The notes: a model not told the origin generated them from the letters alone. 64,000 bases of DNA from Rufibacter tibetensis (GCF_001310085.1 NZ_CP012643.1:2835501-2899500); one strand, 5' to 3'. Positions 7,775-16,698 are shown, numbered from the stretch's first letter. Numbers and translations: made by a program.

Positions 7775-8965
7775 CTAGCTGATAACTTTCTTGCAGAGGA
7801 GCAAAATAGGTTTGTTATGCAGGTCTGTGGTGGCAAATAAGTAGTCTTCTCCGCCTTCCTTCAGTTTTATCTTTTCCCGTAACTGCGCCACCGTAAGCGG
7901 ATAATTTCGGACGGTAATGTTGGCCTTCTTTTGGGGTAAGAGTTGTTGAAGCTCTTTTACGTTGGCCTTCGGGTTACTCGTAATTACAAAAATACGGCCC
8001 GGAAACGCCTCCACTAATTCACTGGAAGTATAGAGATGGCTGTTGCGGTTTAATTTGTGTACCCTGTACCGTTCAGATAGCCATTTGTAGGCGCCTGCTT
8101 TCAGTAAGGCCGTGTTGGGTTCATACAAATACCGTTGTGGCTCAGAGAAAGTGACCTGCGCATTCTCCTCTTCCTCCTTGGTGAAAGTAAGAGGCTCTTC
8201 CTCCTTTTCAGGTCTTAAATGGACGGCGGTTATCTGGGGAGCACCAACAGCATCGGGTTTAAGTAAGTATAGCACCTCTTTGCACTCGTTTTGAACAGCA
8301 ATCACCCACACCTGCGCTACATGATTCAACTTCTGAAGCGCTAGATCAATGTCCAGCATGGGGGCAGTCTTCAACAGAACAGCCTTACTTTTCTGAAAAA
8401 GCAACGGAAGCAGGCCTATTACATCAGGCTCGCAGTCCTGCAGTAAGTGCACTCGTTCCTGGCTTTGTCCGCGCCGGGCCGGGTCCAAGAAAAGCACATC
8501 TACGGGGTGTTCTAGTGAACGCAGGAACGTCTCTGCCTCTGTAGCCTCTACGGTAATGTTTTTGACTTCTAGCTGGGTGAAGTTGAATGCGACAATTCTG
8601 GCTAGTTCTTCCTGTTGCTCTACATACGTTACGTGCCTGAAATGCCGGGCAAAGTGGTAGGCATCTACCCCAAAGCCACCGGTTAAATCAACCAATGTTT
8701 CCCCGGAAACCAATCCTGCTTTATAGGCTGCAGTCAATTGAGAAGAACTCTGCTCTACTGAGAGGTTGGCGGGGAAAAGCAAATCCAGGTTAGATGCCCA
8801 GGAAGGAATCTTGCTTTTAGCCTTTTGCCTAGCCCTGATTTGTTGCGCTAACTTAGGCACATCTAACTGAGGCCACTTCTTAGCTTGTAAGACTAAGTGC
8901 GCGGGATCAGCGGTAAGGTTTTCTTCCAGAAAAGTACGTTCAGCAGGGGAGAGCGGGAGAGGCAT
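7775..8965 (-). CDS. THUMP-like domain SAM-dependent methyltransferase
   Basis: Encodes 396 residues. The central class I methyltransferase fold shows motif I LVDLTGGFGVDAYHF (about 91-105), the acidic post-I loop (YVEQQEE) and DPARR at about 161-165 in the motif IV position. An N-terminal helical region (1-85) and a C-terminal segment from about 300 match the Bacteroidota proteins annotated with a THUMP-like C-terminal domain, exemplified by Porphyromonas PG_1098. Such proteins are thought to methylate RNA, but the exact substrate is not established and I do not propose one. It is convergent with the DNA glycosylase gene and monocistronic in appearance. Confidence 0.8.
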   Translation of the reverse strand: MPLPLSPAERTFLEENLTADPAHLVLQAKKWPQLDVPKLAQQIRARQKAKSKIPSWASNLDLLFPANLSVEQSSSQLTAAYKAGLVSGETLVDLTGGFGVDAYHFARHFRHVTYVEQQEELARIVAFNFTQLEVKNITVEATEAETFLRSLEHPVDVLFLDPARRGQSQERVHLLQDCEPDVIGLLPLLFQKSKAVLLKTAPMLDIDLALQKLNHVAQVWVIAVQNECKEVLYLLKPDAVGAPQITAVHLRPEKEEEPLTFTKEEEENAQVTFSEPQRYLYEPNTALLKAGAYKWLSERYRVHKLNRNSHLYTSSELVEAFPGRIFVITSNPKANVKELQQLLPQKKANITVRNYPLTVAQLREKIKLKEGGEDYLFATTDLHNKPILLLCKKVIS

Positions 8966-9057
8966 GCAGAAATGTTATAGGTGATGGTAGCAGTAGATAA
9001 CCCTGTTTTACGCCTGTTTTACAGAAATGGGTCACAAGATGCTTACACCCTATTTAG

Positions 9058-9088
9058 TTGAGGATGGTAAACTTATTGACTACCTTTG
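9058..9088 (+). promoter_or_regulatory. Bacteroidota-type promoter for ahcY
   Basis: TTG (9058-9060) and TACCTTTG (9081-9088), separated by 20 bases, match the consensus TTG-N19/20-TAnnTTTG. The predicted transcript starts about 20 bases before the ahcY ATG, which leaves no room for an SAH riboswitch. Confidence 0.75.
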
Positions 9089-9115
9089 TGGTTCTTCTGT
9101 AAAAATTGAACTACA

Positions 9116-10423
9116 ATGGTAGAAACGTATCTGAAGTACAAAGTAAAAGATATTTCCCTGGCTGAGTGGGGAAGAAAAGAAATTAAACTGGCTGAAGCTG
9201 AAATGCCAGGTTTGATGGCTATCCGTGAGGAGTACGGCGCAAGCCAGCCTTTGGCGGGTGCGCGTATCGCGGGTTGCTTGCACATGACTATCCAGACAGC
9301 GGTGTTGATTGAGACATTGACTGCGTTGGGGGCTGAGGTAACCTGGTCTTCTTGTAACATCTTCTCAACTCAGGATCACGCTGCTGCTGCTATTGCTGCT
9401 GCTGGTATTCCGGTTTATGCCTGGAAAGGTATGAACGCCGAGGAGTTTGACTGGTGCATTGAGCAGACGCTTTTCTTTGGAGAAGACCGTAAGCCATTGA
9501 ACATGATTCTGGATGATGGTGGTGACCTGACCAACATGGTGTTTGACAAATACCCAGAGTTGGCTGCCGGCATCAAAGGGTTGTCTGAAGAGACTACCAC
9601 TGGTGTTCACCGTCTGTATGAGCGTATGAAAAACGGCACTTTGTTGATGCCGGCTATCAACGTGAACGACTCTGTGACCAAATCAAAATTTGATAACAAG
9701 TACGGCTGTAAAGAATCATTGGTAGACTCCATCAGAAGAGCTACTGACGTGATGATGGCTGGTAAAGTAGCCGTGGTAGCTGGTTACGGTGACGTAGGAA
9801 AAGGTTCTGCCGCTTCATTGCGTGGTGCCGGTGCCCGTGTAATCGTGACTGAGATTGACCCTATCTGTGCTTTGCAGGCTGCTATGGACGGTTATGCCGT
9901 GAAGAGAATGGAGAATGCCATTCCTGAGGCTGACATTGTAGTAACCGCTACTGGTAACTTCAACATCATCCGTTCTGAGCACTTCTTGGCCATGAAAGAC
10001 AAAGCTATTGTTTGTAACATTGGTCACTTTGACAATGAGATTGACATGGCATGGTTGAACGAGAACTACGGTCACACCAAAGACACTGTAAAACCACAGG
10101 TGGACCTTTACACCTTGGAAGGCAAAGACATTATCGTCTTAGCAGAAGGTCGTTTGGTGAACTTAGGTTGCGCCACTGGTCACCCTTCTTTTGTAATGTC
10201 TAACTCTTTCTCTAACCAGACATTGGCCCAGATTGAACTGTGGACCAACGCTGAGGCGTATGAGAATAAAGTTTACACCTTGCCTAAGCACCTGGATGAG
10301 AAAGTAGCTCGTCTGCACTTGGCTAAGATTGGCGTAGAACTGGAAGAACTTTCTCCTGAGCAAGCCGCTTACATTGGTGTGGAAGTAGAAGGACCATTCA
10401 AACCAGAGTACTACCGTTACTAA
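9116..10423 (+). CDS. ahcY: Adenosylhomocysteinase
   Basis: Encodes 435 residues, the usual length of the bacterial enzyme. It hydrolyses S-adenosylhomocysteine to adenosine and homocysteine in the cytoplasm, removing the inhibitory product of methylation reactions. Substrate-site segments are present ([12 protein letters not shown] near 81-92, SEETTTG at 157-163, [12 protein letters not shown] at 183-194). So are the NAD-binding loop GYGDVGKG (223-230), the [11 protein letters not shown] segment and the C-terminal FKPEYYRY tail that closes the partner's cofactor site. It has its own consensus promoter and terminator and stands alone. Codon use is strongly biased toward a highly expressed set. 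Confidence 0.98.
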   Translation: MVETYLKYKVKDISLAEWGRKEIKLAEAEMPGLMAIREEYGASQPLAGARIAGCLHMTIQTAVLIETLTALGAEVTWSSCNIFSTQDHAAAAIAAAGIPVYAWKGMNAEEFDWCIEQTLFFGEDRKPLNMILDDGGDLTNMVFDKYPELAAGIKGLSEETTTGVHRLYERMKNGTLLMPAINVNDSVTKSKFDNKYGCKESLVDSIRRATDVMMAGKVAVVAGYGDVGKGSAASLRGAGARVIVTEIDPICALQAAMDGYAVKRMENAIPEADIVVTATGNFNIIRSEHFLAMKDKAIVCNIGHFDNEIDMAWLNENYGHTKDTVKPQVDLYTLEGKDIIVLAEGRLVNLGCATGHPSFVMSNSFSNQTLAQIELWTNAEAYENKVYTLPKHLDEKVARLHLAKIGVELEELSPEQAAYIGVEVEGPFKPEYYRY

Positions 10424-10463
10424 GCTTTTCTGTTTCTGGAATCTTTTCTAGAAAACAACATAT

Positions 10464-10497
10464 AAACGCCCTGCTTCTGTACAGAAGCAGGGCGTTT
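10464..10497. terminator. Bidirectional terminator between ahcY and the glycosyltransferase gene
   Basis: AAACGCCCTGCTTCTGT (10464-10480) is followed at once by its perfect reverse complement (10481-10497), with T-rich flanks on both strands. It serves two converging genes. Confidence 0.92.
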
Positions 10498-10518
10498 TGC
10501 TTTAGGCGAAAGAGATGT

Positions 10519-12054
10519 TTAGTCATTCAGGTATTTACTGATGCCGTTCTCGCACCACCTGGCTTTCTCTTCAATAGCGTCTGCCAGGATCCGGTCGTTT
10601 TCTGCTAAGGAGGTGCGCGCATTTTCAGGGTGGTACAGATGATAGCCTACGCCGCCAAACGGCAAATTGCGTCGCTCTACGCCAGCGTTCAGCATTCTTA
10701 TGGCAAACTCACTGTCTTCGCGGCCCCAGCCTTGTATGTTCTCGTTGAAGCCGTTAATGCGCAATACATCCGCACGCCAGAAAGCCATGTTGCAGCCTCT
10801 TATGGCTTTGATATCAGGTCGTTTCTTTGATCCCAGTTTTGCCAGGAAATCTGAGGAAACGGCATTGAAGCGGTTGATGATGCCGAAAGTAAAAGGCGTA
10901 ATGTGCCACTTCTTGGTTCGCAGAATTTCCTCTGTAAGTTTTGGTTGCAGCAACACCCGCTTGCCTTGGATGAAGGTGTTTGCCTTGGCTATACGTTTGT
11001 GGCTTTTCACATAATCAGGGTGCAGTACCATGTCACCATCAATGGAAAGGAGGTATTCTCCGGTGGCCATAGCCATGGCTTTGTTCCGGATAGCCGCTAG
11101 CCTGAACCCGGTGTCTTCGTGCCAGCAGTGGTGAAGTGGCACGGGAAAGTTTTGCTGAAAACGCTCAATGACCGCTTTGGTGTCAGAGCGGGAACCGTCA
11201 TCGGCTATAATCACCTCATCAGGCAGTTCATGCTGCAACGCCACACTCTTCAGTACGACTTCCAGTGCTTCTGGCCAATTATAGGTAGAGATGATGAGGC
11301 TGGTAGTCATGGAGCGGTTGGCCTCATGCAGCTTCATATACTTGTAAAAGGCCCCATTGGCATTGCAGGCCGAGATAAGAAATCCCTCAAAACCATATAA
11401 AAAGCCACGCTTCAGGAAATAATTGCGCTTAAACGTCCAGACAGCTTTGTAAGTAGCTTTGAAGGCAGAAGACGTCTTTTTGAACCGGTTCTCCTGCGCG
11501 AACAGCGTGGTATATTGGTTCAGCTTCTGGAGCAGTTCTGTAGCGTTCCTGAAGGAATAATGGTTCAGGATGCCGGGTAACGTTTCCACGGTTATTTCCT
11601 GAGTCATAAGGCCTTCATGGACCTCGCGGTTGGTAAACTGAGTAGCGCGGCGGTTAAAAAGCCGTAGTACGTAATCGTTTTCCCAACCACATGCGTTTAT
11701 TAAACGTTTTCCATAAAAATTGTGGCGCAGGAACCGGTAGGCTTTCGCGCTTTCTAAAGGGTGCGAGAGAATGGACAGGGCCAGTTCTGGGGTCAAGACC
11801 TCATCGCTGTCAATGGAAAGCACCCAATCATGCGAGGCGTAAGATGCTGCCAGGTTCTTGAGCGGACCAAACCCAATGAACGGTGAATGAAACACCTTTA
11901 CGTTCGGGAATTGGTTTGCAACAGCCACGGTAGCATCAGTGGAGCCATTGTCCAGTAGAATGACCTCCGGGAATTGGGCCAAAGCCCTAAGGCATTGAGG
12001 TAGCAGTTCCTGACTGTTTTTAGCGAGTATGGTGACAGAAATAGGTTGTGGCAT
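10519..12054 (-). CDS. Fused double glycosyltransferase family 2 protein
   Basis: Encodes 511 residues from ATG 12052-12054 (MPQPISVTILAKN); a longer reading to 12135 adds an unlikely leader. There are two GT-A domains. Residues 1-245 resemble WaaE/KdtX-type lipopolysaccharide core glycosyltransferases: ILLDNGSTD at 33-40, the metal-binding IDSDEVL at 81-87, and ENDYVLRLFNR. Residues 249-511 begin with their own methionine (MTTSLIISTYNW) and carry ADDGSRSD, IDGDMVL at 338-344 and GWGREDSEF at 442-450, the latter typical of a GT2 enzyme with a C-terminal galactosyltransferase-like subdomain. No membrane helices are seen, so it is probably a cytosolic or peripheral enzyme of cell-surface sugar assembly. 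Sugar specificity cannot be read from sequence. Confidence 0.88.
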   Translation of the reverse strand: MPQPISVTILAKNSQELLPQCLRALAQFPEVILLDNGSTDATVAVANQFPNVKVFHSPFIGFGPLKNLAASYASHDWVLSIDSDEVLTPELALSILSHPLESAKAYRFLRHNFYGKRLINACGWENDYVLRLFNRRATQFTNREVHEGLMTQEITVETLPGILNHYSFRNATELLQKLNQYTTLFAQENRFKKTSSAFKATYKAVWTFKRNYFLKRGFLYGFEGFLISACNANGAFYKYMKLHEANRSMTTSLIISTYNWPEALEVVLKSVALQHELPDEVIIADDGSRSDTKAVIERFQQNFPVPLHHCWHEDTGFRLAAIRNKAMAMATGEYLLSIDGDMVLHPDYVKSHKRIAKANTFIQGKRVLLQPKLTEEILRTKKWHITPFTFGIINRFNAVSSDFLAKLGSKKRPDIKAIRGCNMAFWRADVLRINGFNENIQGWGREDSEFAIRMLNAGVERRNLPFGGVGYHLYHPENARTSLAENDRILADAIEEKARWCENGISKYLND

Positions 12055-12166
12055 GCAACGCAGAAACAATAATAAGAGGGAGTTAAATTCCTTGAAATGA
12101 AGGTTTGGGCCGAGGAATGTAAACATCTGCCCCAATATTCGTATGTACCTATGTATATTTAATTTC

Positions 12167-12174
12167 TATATTTG
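12167..12174 (+). promoter_or_regulatory. Minus-7 box upstream of the sigma factor gene
   Basis: TATATTTG fits the TAnnTTTG box; no convincing TTG element was found at the usual distance. If used, transcription would begin after an upstream in-frame ATG at 12172, favouring the internal ATG at 12223. Confidence 0.45.
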
Positions 12175-12222
12175 CGTATAGGTATTTTTATCCCCAAGTG
12201 TAAAAGTACAAAATCAAGACCA

Positions 12223-12819
12223 ATGAGCGAACAGAGAGCGAATTCAATGACTAAAGAGGAGAAAGACGCCCGGTTTGAGGCGGAGTTGATGCCGGTTATT
12301 TCGCCTCTCTACAACTTCGCGTATCGTCTAACCCTGGACGAAGACGATGCTAATGACCTGGTTCAGGAGACTTACCTTAAGGCGTACCGCTTCTTCGATT
12401 ATTTTGAACCCGGAACTAATGCAAAAGCGTGGCTGTTCCGCATCCTGAAGAACTCGTTCATTAACGACTTCCGGAAGAAGAGTAAGCAGCCCGCTAAAGT
12501 AGATTACTCTGAGGTGGAAGGCTACTACAATTCTGAGGATGTAGACGCGGAGGGTGACAGTTCTGGAGGTACTACTGACCTGCGCATGGAAAGTGTGCAG
12601 GACCTGATTGGAGACGAAGTGGCAGGTGCCCTGAACTCCTTACCAGTAGACTTCCGGACCGTGATCATCCTGTGTGACTTGGAAGGGTTCACGTATGAGG
12701 AAATGGCCAAAATTCTGGACATCCCCATAGGAACTGTACGGAGCCGCCTTCACCGGGCACGGCACTTCTTAAAAGAGAAGTTAGAGAAATACGCAAAGTC
12801 AATGGGTTACAATGGATAA
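12223..12819 (+). CDS. ECF-type RNA polymerase sigma factor
   Basis: Encodes 198 residues from ATG 12223 (MSEQRANSMTKEEKDARF). Region 2 shows DANDLVQETYLKAYRFFDYF and KAWLFRILKNSFINDFRKK; region 4 shows LPVDFRTVIILCDLEG followed by FTYEEMAKILDIPIGTVRSR, a helix-turn-helix. Between them is an acidic, Gly/Ser-rich linker of about 45 residues (near 95-135). It directs core RNA polymerase to alternative promoters, often in envelope or oxidative stress. A candidate minus-7 box lies before the start, and a small putative anti-sigma gene follows 11 bases downstream. The target regulon is unknown. Conserved proximity to gmk and nadD suggests a stable chromosomal housekeeping ECF factor and not a SusC/D-linked one. 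Confidence 0.92.
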   Translation: MSEQRANSMTKEEKDARFEAELMPVISPLYNFAYRLTLDEDDANDLVQETYLKAYRFFDYFEPGTNAKAWLFRILKNSFINDFRKKSKQPAKVDYSEVEGYYNSEDVDAEGDSSGGTTDLRMESVQDLIGDEVAGALNSLPVDFRTVIILCDLEGFTYEEMAKILDIPIGTVRSRLHRARHFLKEKLEKYAKSMGYNG

Positions 12820-12830
12820 TAGAAATTAAA

Positions 12831-13124
12831 ATGATGGGGACTACTACAATGACTGATGAATTGATGGGCGCAAACGCCTCAGATGAGAGCCATGAATCTG
12901 ACTGTGAAAAGGTTCAGGGCGTTTTTGAGAAGTGGCTGGAAGGTTTAGCCACTAAAGAAGATGAAGCTTTTTTAGAGGAACGGGCAGATGAGTGCTCCCC
13001 TTGCTTTGAAAGCGTTGACAAACAACGTTTATTTGTGAAGTTCCTGAATGCGTCTCTGCGGAGACCGGGTACTCCAGCTTCATTAGCAGATACCATCAAA
13101 TCAAGAATCCACCAAACGGCTTAG
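12831..13124 (+). CDS. Small putative anti-sigma factor
   Basis: Encodes 97 residues, acidic and without membrane segment. The region FEKWLEGLATKEDEAFLEER followed by ADECSPCF looks like the zinc anti-sigma (ZAS) domain, whose motif is H-x3-C-x2-C. Here the two cysteines are present but the His position holds Arg, so zinc binding may be altered or lost. A C-terminal helix (LADTIKSRIHQ) could contact the sigma factor. Its place 11 bases after the ECF sigma gene is the main support for the role. Start at 12831 chosen as the first ATG after the sigma stop; ATGs at 12834 and 12849 are also possible. Confidence 0.7.
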   Translation: MMGTTTMTDELMGANASDESHESDCEKVQGVFEKWLEGLATKEDEAFLEERADECSPCFESVDKQRLFVKFLNASLRRPGTPASLADTIKSRIHQTA

Positions 13125-13144
13125 TTTAAGCTTTCCTACCCTGG

Positions 13145-13729
13145 ATGCAAGGTAAAATCATTATTTTTTCGGCCCCGTCCGGAGCCGGTAAAACCACAAT
13201 TGTCCGTCATTTAGTAAACGTTCTTCCAGAACTAAGTTTCTCTATCTCTGCTTGTACCCGCGACCGCCGGGGCCGCTCAGAAGTCAACGGAAAAGATTAT
13301 TATTTCATTACCCCAGAAGAGTTCCGTGAGAAAGTAGGAAACGATGAGTTTGTGGAGTGGGAAGAAGTATATGAGGGAGCCTTTTACGGAACCCTTAAAT
13401 CTGAAATAGAACGCATCTGGTCTGAAGGTAAACACGCCATTCTGGACGTGGACGTGAAGGGAGGGTTAAGCGTAAAGCATTTCTACAAAGACCGTGCGTT
13501 GGCCGTTTTTGTAAAACCACCTTCCATTGAAGAACTTTCTAAACGCTTAGTAGCCCGTAACACAGATTCTGCCTCCAGCATTTCCAGTCGCGTTTTCAAA
13601 GCCAAGTTTGAATTGAGTTTTGAAGACCAGTTTGATGAGGTGATTGTAAACGAAAATCTGGAAGAAGCATTCGCCAAAGCTGAAAAATTGGTGCGAAACT
13701 TCATCAACCCAGAAGAGCCTATCGTGTAG
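13145..13729 (+). CDS. gmk: Guanylate kinase
   Basis: Encodes 194 residues. It phosphorylates GMP or dGMP with ATP to the diphosphate in nucleotide synthesis. The P-loop [10 protein letters not shown] is at 9-18, the GMP-binding region [18 protein letters not shown] at about 37-54, and the lid and Walker B-like LDVDVKGG near 100. Length and domain order are normal. It follows the putative anti-sigma gene by 20 bases and precedes nadD by 2 bases, so sigma factor, anti-sigma, gmk and nadD could form one transcript. Confidence 0.97.
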   Translation: MQGKIIIFSAPSGAGKTTIVRHLVNVLPELSFSISACTRDRRGRSEVNGKDYYFITPEEFREKVGNDEFVEWEEVYEGAFYGTLKSEIERIWSEGKHAILDVDVKGGLSVKHFYKDRALAVFVKPPSIEELSKRLVARNTDSASSISSRVFKAKFELSFEDQFDEVIVNENLEEAFAKAEKLVRNFINPEEPIV

Positions 13730-13731
13730 CC

Positions 13732-14310
13732 ATGCGGGTAGGATTGTTGTTTGGATCCTTCAACCCCATCCACATAGGGCACCTGATCCTGGCCAATTAC
13801 ATGGCCACTAACACCACCTTAGATACAGTGTGGCTTGTAGTAAGCCCGCAGAATCCGTTTAAACCCAGCAACAGCCTGTTGCATGAGTTTGACCGTCTGC
13901 ACATGGTGCGGTTAGCCATCGCAGATAATGCGGATCTTGGCGTGACGGATATTGAATTCCGGATGCCTAAGCCTAGCTACACCATTGATACGCTCACCTA
14001 CCTGCAGGAAAAATATCTTAAGTATCAGTTTTCGCTCATCATGGGAGAAGATAACCTGGCTACTTTTCATAAATGGAAAAACTACGAGCAGATTCTAGAT
14101 CATTATGAGATCCTGGTCTATCCAAGGTCGGGCAGTGGGAAAATTACGGAGTCATTAAAAGAACATCCTAAGGTTACTGTAGTACCAGCTCCCTTGTTGG
14201 ATATCTCAGCCACCTTTATCCGGAAGTGCCTTAAGGAAGGAAAATCTACCCGGTATCTGCTTACTGAACCAGTGGCAGAGTATGTCCATGCCAAGAAGCT
14301 ATATCAATAA
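13732..14310 (+). CDS. nadD: Nicotinate-nucleotide adenylyltransferase
   Basis: Encodes 192 residues. It transfers AMP from ATP to nicotinate mononucleotide, the penultimate step of NAD synthesis. The nucleotidyltransferase motif GSFNPIHIGH is at 8-17. The second motif appears near the C-terminus as ISATFIRKCLKEGKSTRYLL, corresponding to the family's SST-x-IR region, with ISAT in place of SST. The ATG is two bases after the gmk stop, so translation is probably coupled. A long hairpin follows about 70 bases downstream. Confidence 0.96.
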   Translation: MRVGLLFGSFNPIHIGHLILANYMATNTTLDTVWLVVSPQNPFKPSNSLLHEFDRLHMVRLAIADNADLGVTDIEFRMPKPSYTIDTLTYLQEKYLKYQFSLIMGEDNLATFHKWKNYEQILDHYEILVYPRSGSGKITESLKEHPKVTVVPAPLLDISATFIRKCLKEGKSTRYLLTEPVAEYVHAKKLYQ

Positions 14311-14381
14311 GAAAAAGCCAATTACTTCAGAGTAGATCAGATTGCGTCCTAAAAAGTAAATTATAACAGCAGTTAGTAAAG

Positions 14382-14444
14382 AAAACAAAGCCGGCGTTTA
14401 GGTTCTCTTTTCAGAAAAGAGGGCCTAAATGCCGGCTTTGTTTT
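14382..14444 (+). terminator. Long hairpin terminator after nadD (palindrome family member)
   Basis: An almost perfect inverted repeat with outer arms AAAACAAAGCCGGCGTTTAGG (14382-14402) and CCTAAATGCCGGCTTTGTTTT (14424-14444). The inner part, TTCTCTTTTC then AGAAAAGAGGG, also pairs. The core TTTAGG...CCTAAA matches the palindromes found after several other genes in this window. Confidence 0.8.
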
Positions 14445-14755
14445 ACCATAGGGGTGAATTGCTTATAGCTGATATGCCTCTCAAATAAAGACCCTGCCCC
14501 TTATCTTTAAGTAAAACCATTTTTTAACTTCATGGAAAAGGTGGTTCCGTGTGCCAATTGTACAGGTTGTAAATCTTAATTGTTTAGCTAGAAAATAATA
14601 TAAAACCTTTTTAGGTTACTTCCGTATTCAAGAAGTTTGTCTACATGCTGTGTTTAAATTATTCTGTTTTTCGCAATATAAATGCTTGATGGCTTCAGAA
14701 ATGTGATGTAATTTGCTATTCCTTCACAGAGACAATAGAAGGAGTTGTTTAGACA
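14445..14755. promoter_or_regulatory. AT-rich region with consensus promoter at 14686-14716
   Basis: About 310 bases without a gene. Near its end TTG (14686-14688) and TAATTTG (14709-14715) are 20 bases apart, a near-perfect Bacteroidota promoter. A strong Shine-Dalgarno AGAAGGAG (14737-14744) lies 11 bases before the next ATG. Nothing else was recognised in 14445-14680. Confidence 0.65.
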
Positions 14756-15154
14756 ATGAGTGACCAATTAATATTTCAAGACACATATATCTCCATTGCC
14801 TATCATGCAGAAGAGCAGTATGTTCTAGCTGATTGGATTGGGTTTCAGACAAAGCAATCTGTTTTGGATGGGTGTGAGCGTATCATGGAGACAATGCAGC
14901 ATTTTGAGTGCTCTAAAGTTCTCAATGATAACACCAATGTAGAAGGAATATGGTCCAGCGCCGCAGAGTGGGTAGGATCTGAGTGGTTCCCTAGAATGCG
15001 CTTAGCCGGTATGAAGAAGTTTGCGTGGGTGTATTCACCCAGCATGTTCAGCCGCCTGTCAACAGACAAATCTTTGCGCTTCACATATGATACTACTGGT
15101 ATTGAGGTGTTTGAAAGCATGAATGAAGCAAAAGAGTGGTTAATTTCTGTTTAA
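14756..15154 (+). CDS. Hypothetical STAS/SpoIIAA-like protein
   Basis: Encodes 132 residues with no signal or membrane segment. The pattern of strands and helices (YISIAYHAEEQYVLADWIG, then a helix with ILDGCERIMETM-like spacing, then CSKVLNDNTNVEG) and the length are like the small Bacteroidota proteins with a STAS/SEC14 or SpoIIAA-like fold. It is Trp-rich (WIGF, IWSS, EWVG, EWFP, AWVY). Own promoter, good ribosome site and a very strong terminator mark it as an independent gene. No partner is adjacent and no function is proposed; the fold assignment is tentative. Confidence 0.6.
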   Translation: MSDQLIFQDTYISIAYHAEEQYVLADWIGFQTKQSVLDGCERIMETMQHFECSKVLNDNTNVEGIWSSAAEWVGSEWFPRMRLAGMKKFAWVYSPSMFSRLSTDKSLRFTYDTTGIEVFESMNEAKEWLISV

Positions 15155-15172
15155 GCATAAGCTGTTTTTTCT

Positions 15173-15234
15173 AATAGCTATAAAAGAGAAGTCCCCGCAC
15201 TAACCAGTGCGGGGACTTCTCTTTTATAGCTATT
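15173..15234. terminator. Bidirectional terminator with perfect 29-bp stem
   Basis: The 29 bases at 15173-15201 are the exact reverse complement of 15206-15234, with loop AACC. Stem sequence runs from AATAGCTATAAAAGAGAAG into a GC-rich GTCCCCGCACT top. It separates the converging STAS-like gene and frr. Confidence 0.93.
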
Positions 15235-15263
15235 TTCTGAAATAAGGCTGAAAAGTACTGACC

Positions 15264-15827
15264 TTAGATGGTCATGATTTCGGCTTCCTTCTTTGACAAA
15301 AGCTCATCTAGTTTTACAATGTAAGAATCAGTCAGCTTCTGCACTTTGCCTTCAGCGTCTTTTACGGCATCTTCAGACGTGCCTTCTTTCTGTAGCTTGC
15401 GCAAAGACTCATTTACGTCTTTCCGGATATTGCGCACTCTGATCTTGCCGCTTTCCGTTTCGTTTTTGGCTTGTTTTACCAAATCCCGACGACGCTCTTC
15501 CGTTAATGCCGGAATGTTCAAACGGATACCGTCTGCCTCTGTCATTGGGTTCAAACCAAGATCACTGTTTTTGATGGCCTTGCCAATCTCTGCCACCATG
15601 CCTTTTTCCCACGGCTTAATCATAAGCGTGCGGGCGTCTGGAGTCATGATATTGGCTACCTGAGAAATAGGGGTAGGAGTGCCGTAGTAATCTACGCGCA
15701 GATCTTCTACCATGGCTGGAGAGGCTTTGCCAGCTCTGATTTTAGTTAATTCTACACTTGTGTGCTGCACCGATTTCTGCATGGATTCCTCGGCTTCGCT
15801 CAAATAAAAATTAATTTCTTCGGTCAT
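15264..15827 (-). CDS. frr: Ribosome recycling factor
   Basis: Encodes 187 residues from ATG 15825-15827 (MTEEINFYLSEAEESMQKSV). A longer frame to 15893 adds a non-homologous leader. With EF-G it splits the post-termination ribosome into subunits. Conserved blocks include TKIRAGKASPAMVEDLRVDYYGT, which carries the PSLLD/RTGRA-like region of the family, and the C-terminal helices with IRVRNIRKDVNESLRKLQK. It follows pyrH by 119 bases in the same direction, the usual pyrH-frr pair. Confidence 0.97.
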   Translation of the reverse strand: MTEEINFYLSEAEESMQKSVQHTSVELTKIRAGKASPAMVEDLRVDYYGTPTPISQVANIMTPDARTLMIKPWEKGMVAEIGKAIKNSDLGLNPMTEADGIRLNIPALTEERRRDLVKQAKNETESGKIRVRNIRKDVNESLRKLQKEGTSEDAVKDAEGKVQKLTDSYIVKLDELLSKKEAEIMTI

Positions 15828-15946
15828 TGGGATTTCTGATTTAGAAAGATGACTAAATGGCACCGCTATAGCAAACGCCAGAGAGCGGCACAAATTTCTG
15901 ATTTTATTTTGTAAAATCCATTGCTCAGGGCAATAGACAGTTTTGA

Positions 15947-16654
15947 TTACATTGAAACTAAGGTTCCTACTCTCTCGCCTTGGATCAATCTGGCTAAATT
16001 GCCTTTTTTGTTGATGTCAAACACCACAATAGGCAGATTGTTTTCCTTGCAAAGGGTAAACGCAGTCATGTCCATTACGTTCAGACCTTTTTCAAAAACC
16101 TCTTCAAAGGTGATATCTTCATACCGAACGGCAGAGGCATCTTTCTCCGGATCAGCGGTGTAGATTCCGTCTACGCGGGTACCTTTCAAAACTACATCGG
16201 CTTCAATCTCAATGGCACGTAGGCTGGCTGCTGAATCTGTCGTAAAGTAAGGGTTGCCAGTACCTGCCCCGAAGATGACCACACGGCCTTTCTCCAGGTG
16301 ACGCATGGCTCTACGGCGGATGTACGGCTCGCACACCTGCTGGATGTTAATTCCTGATAGTAAACGGGTGAAGATGCCCACCTTCTCCAAGGCACTTTGC
16401 AGCGCCATGCTGTTGATTACTGTGGCCAACATGCCCATGTAATCGCCCTGCACGCGGTCCAATCCTACAGCCTCGGCCTGCACACCCCTGAAAATGTTAC
16501 CTCCGCCAATTACTACGGCCACCTCAGCGCCAAGGTCAACGGCAGATTTAATTTCTTCGGCGTACTGCACCAGCATGTTGGTATCAATCCCATACTGCTG
16601 TTCGCCCATCAAGGACTCTCCGCTGAGTTTCAATAGAATTCTTTTGAATCGCAT
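15947..16654 (-). CDS. pyrH: Uridylate kinase (UMP kinase)
   Basis: Encodes 235 residues. It phosphorylates UMP to UDP, a step of pyrimidine nucleotide synthesis; the bacterial enzyme is a hexamer of the amino-acid kinase fold. Motifs seen: [11 protein letters not shown] at 7-17, [10 protein letters not shown] near 48-57, [15 protein letters not shown] near 71-85, [16 protein letters not shown] near 127-142. Length is normal. Transcribed leftward with frr. A hairpin of the TTTAGG family lies upstream, ending the preceding biotin carrier gene. Confidence 0.97.
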   Translation of the reverse strand: MRFKRILLKLSGESLMGEQQYGIDTNMLVQYAEEIKSAVDLGAEVAVVIGGGNIFRGVQAEAVGLDRVQGDYMGMLATVINSMALQSALEKVGIFTRLLSGINIQQVCEPYIRRRAMRHLEKGRVVIFGAGTGNPYFTTDSAASLRAIEIEADVVLKGTRVDGIYTADPEKDASAVRYEDITFEEVFEKGLNVMDMTAFTLCKENNLPIVVFDINKKGNLARLIQGERVGTLVSM

Positions 16655-16698
16655 GCTTATTAAATAGTAATAGTTAGTGACACTGGTCTATATACATA

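Noticed and set aside
9061-9115. SAH or SAM riboswitch before ahcY
   Set aside because: The predicted transcript leader is under 30 bases, too short for either, and no core motif is present.
12172-12222. Upstream ATG as the start of the sigma factor
   Set aside because: It overlaps the probable minus-7 box and adds a non-homologous leader; the ATG at 12223 fits better.
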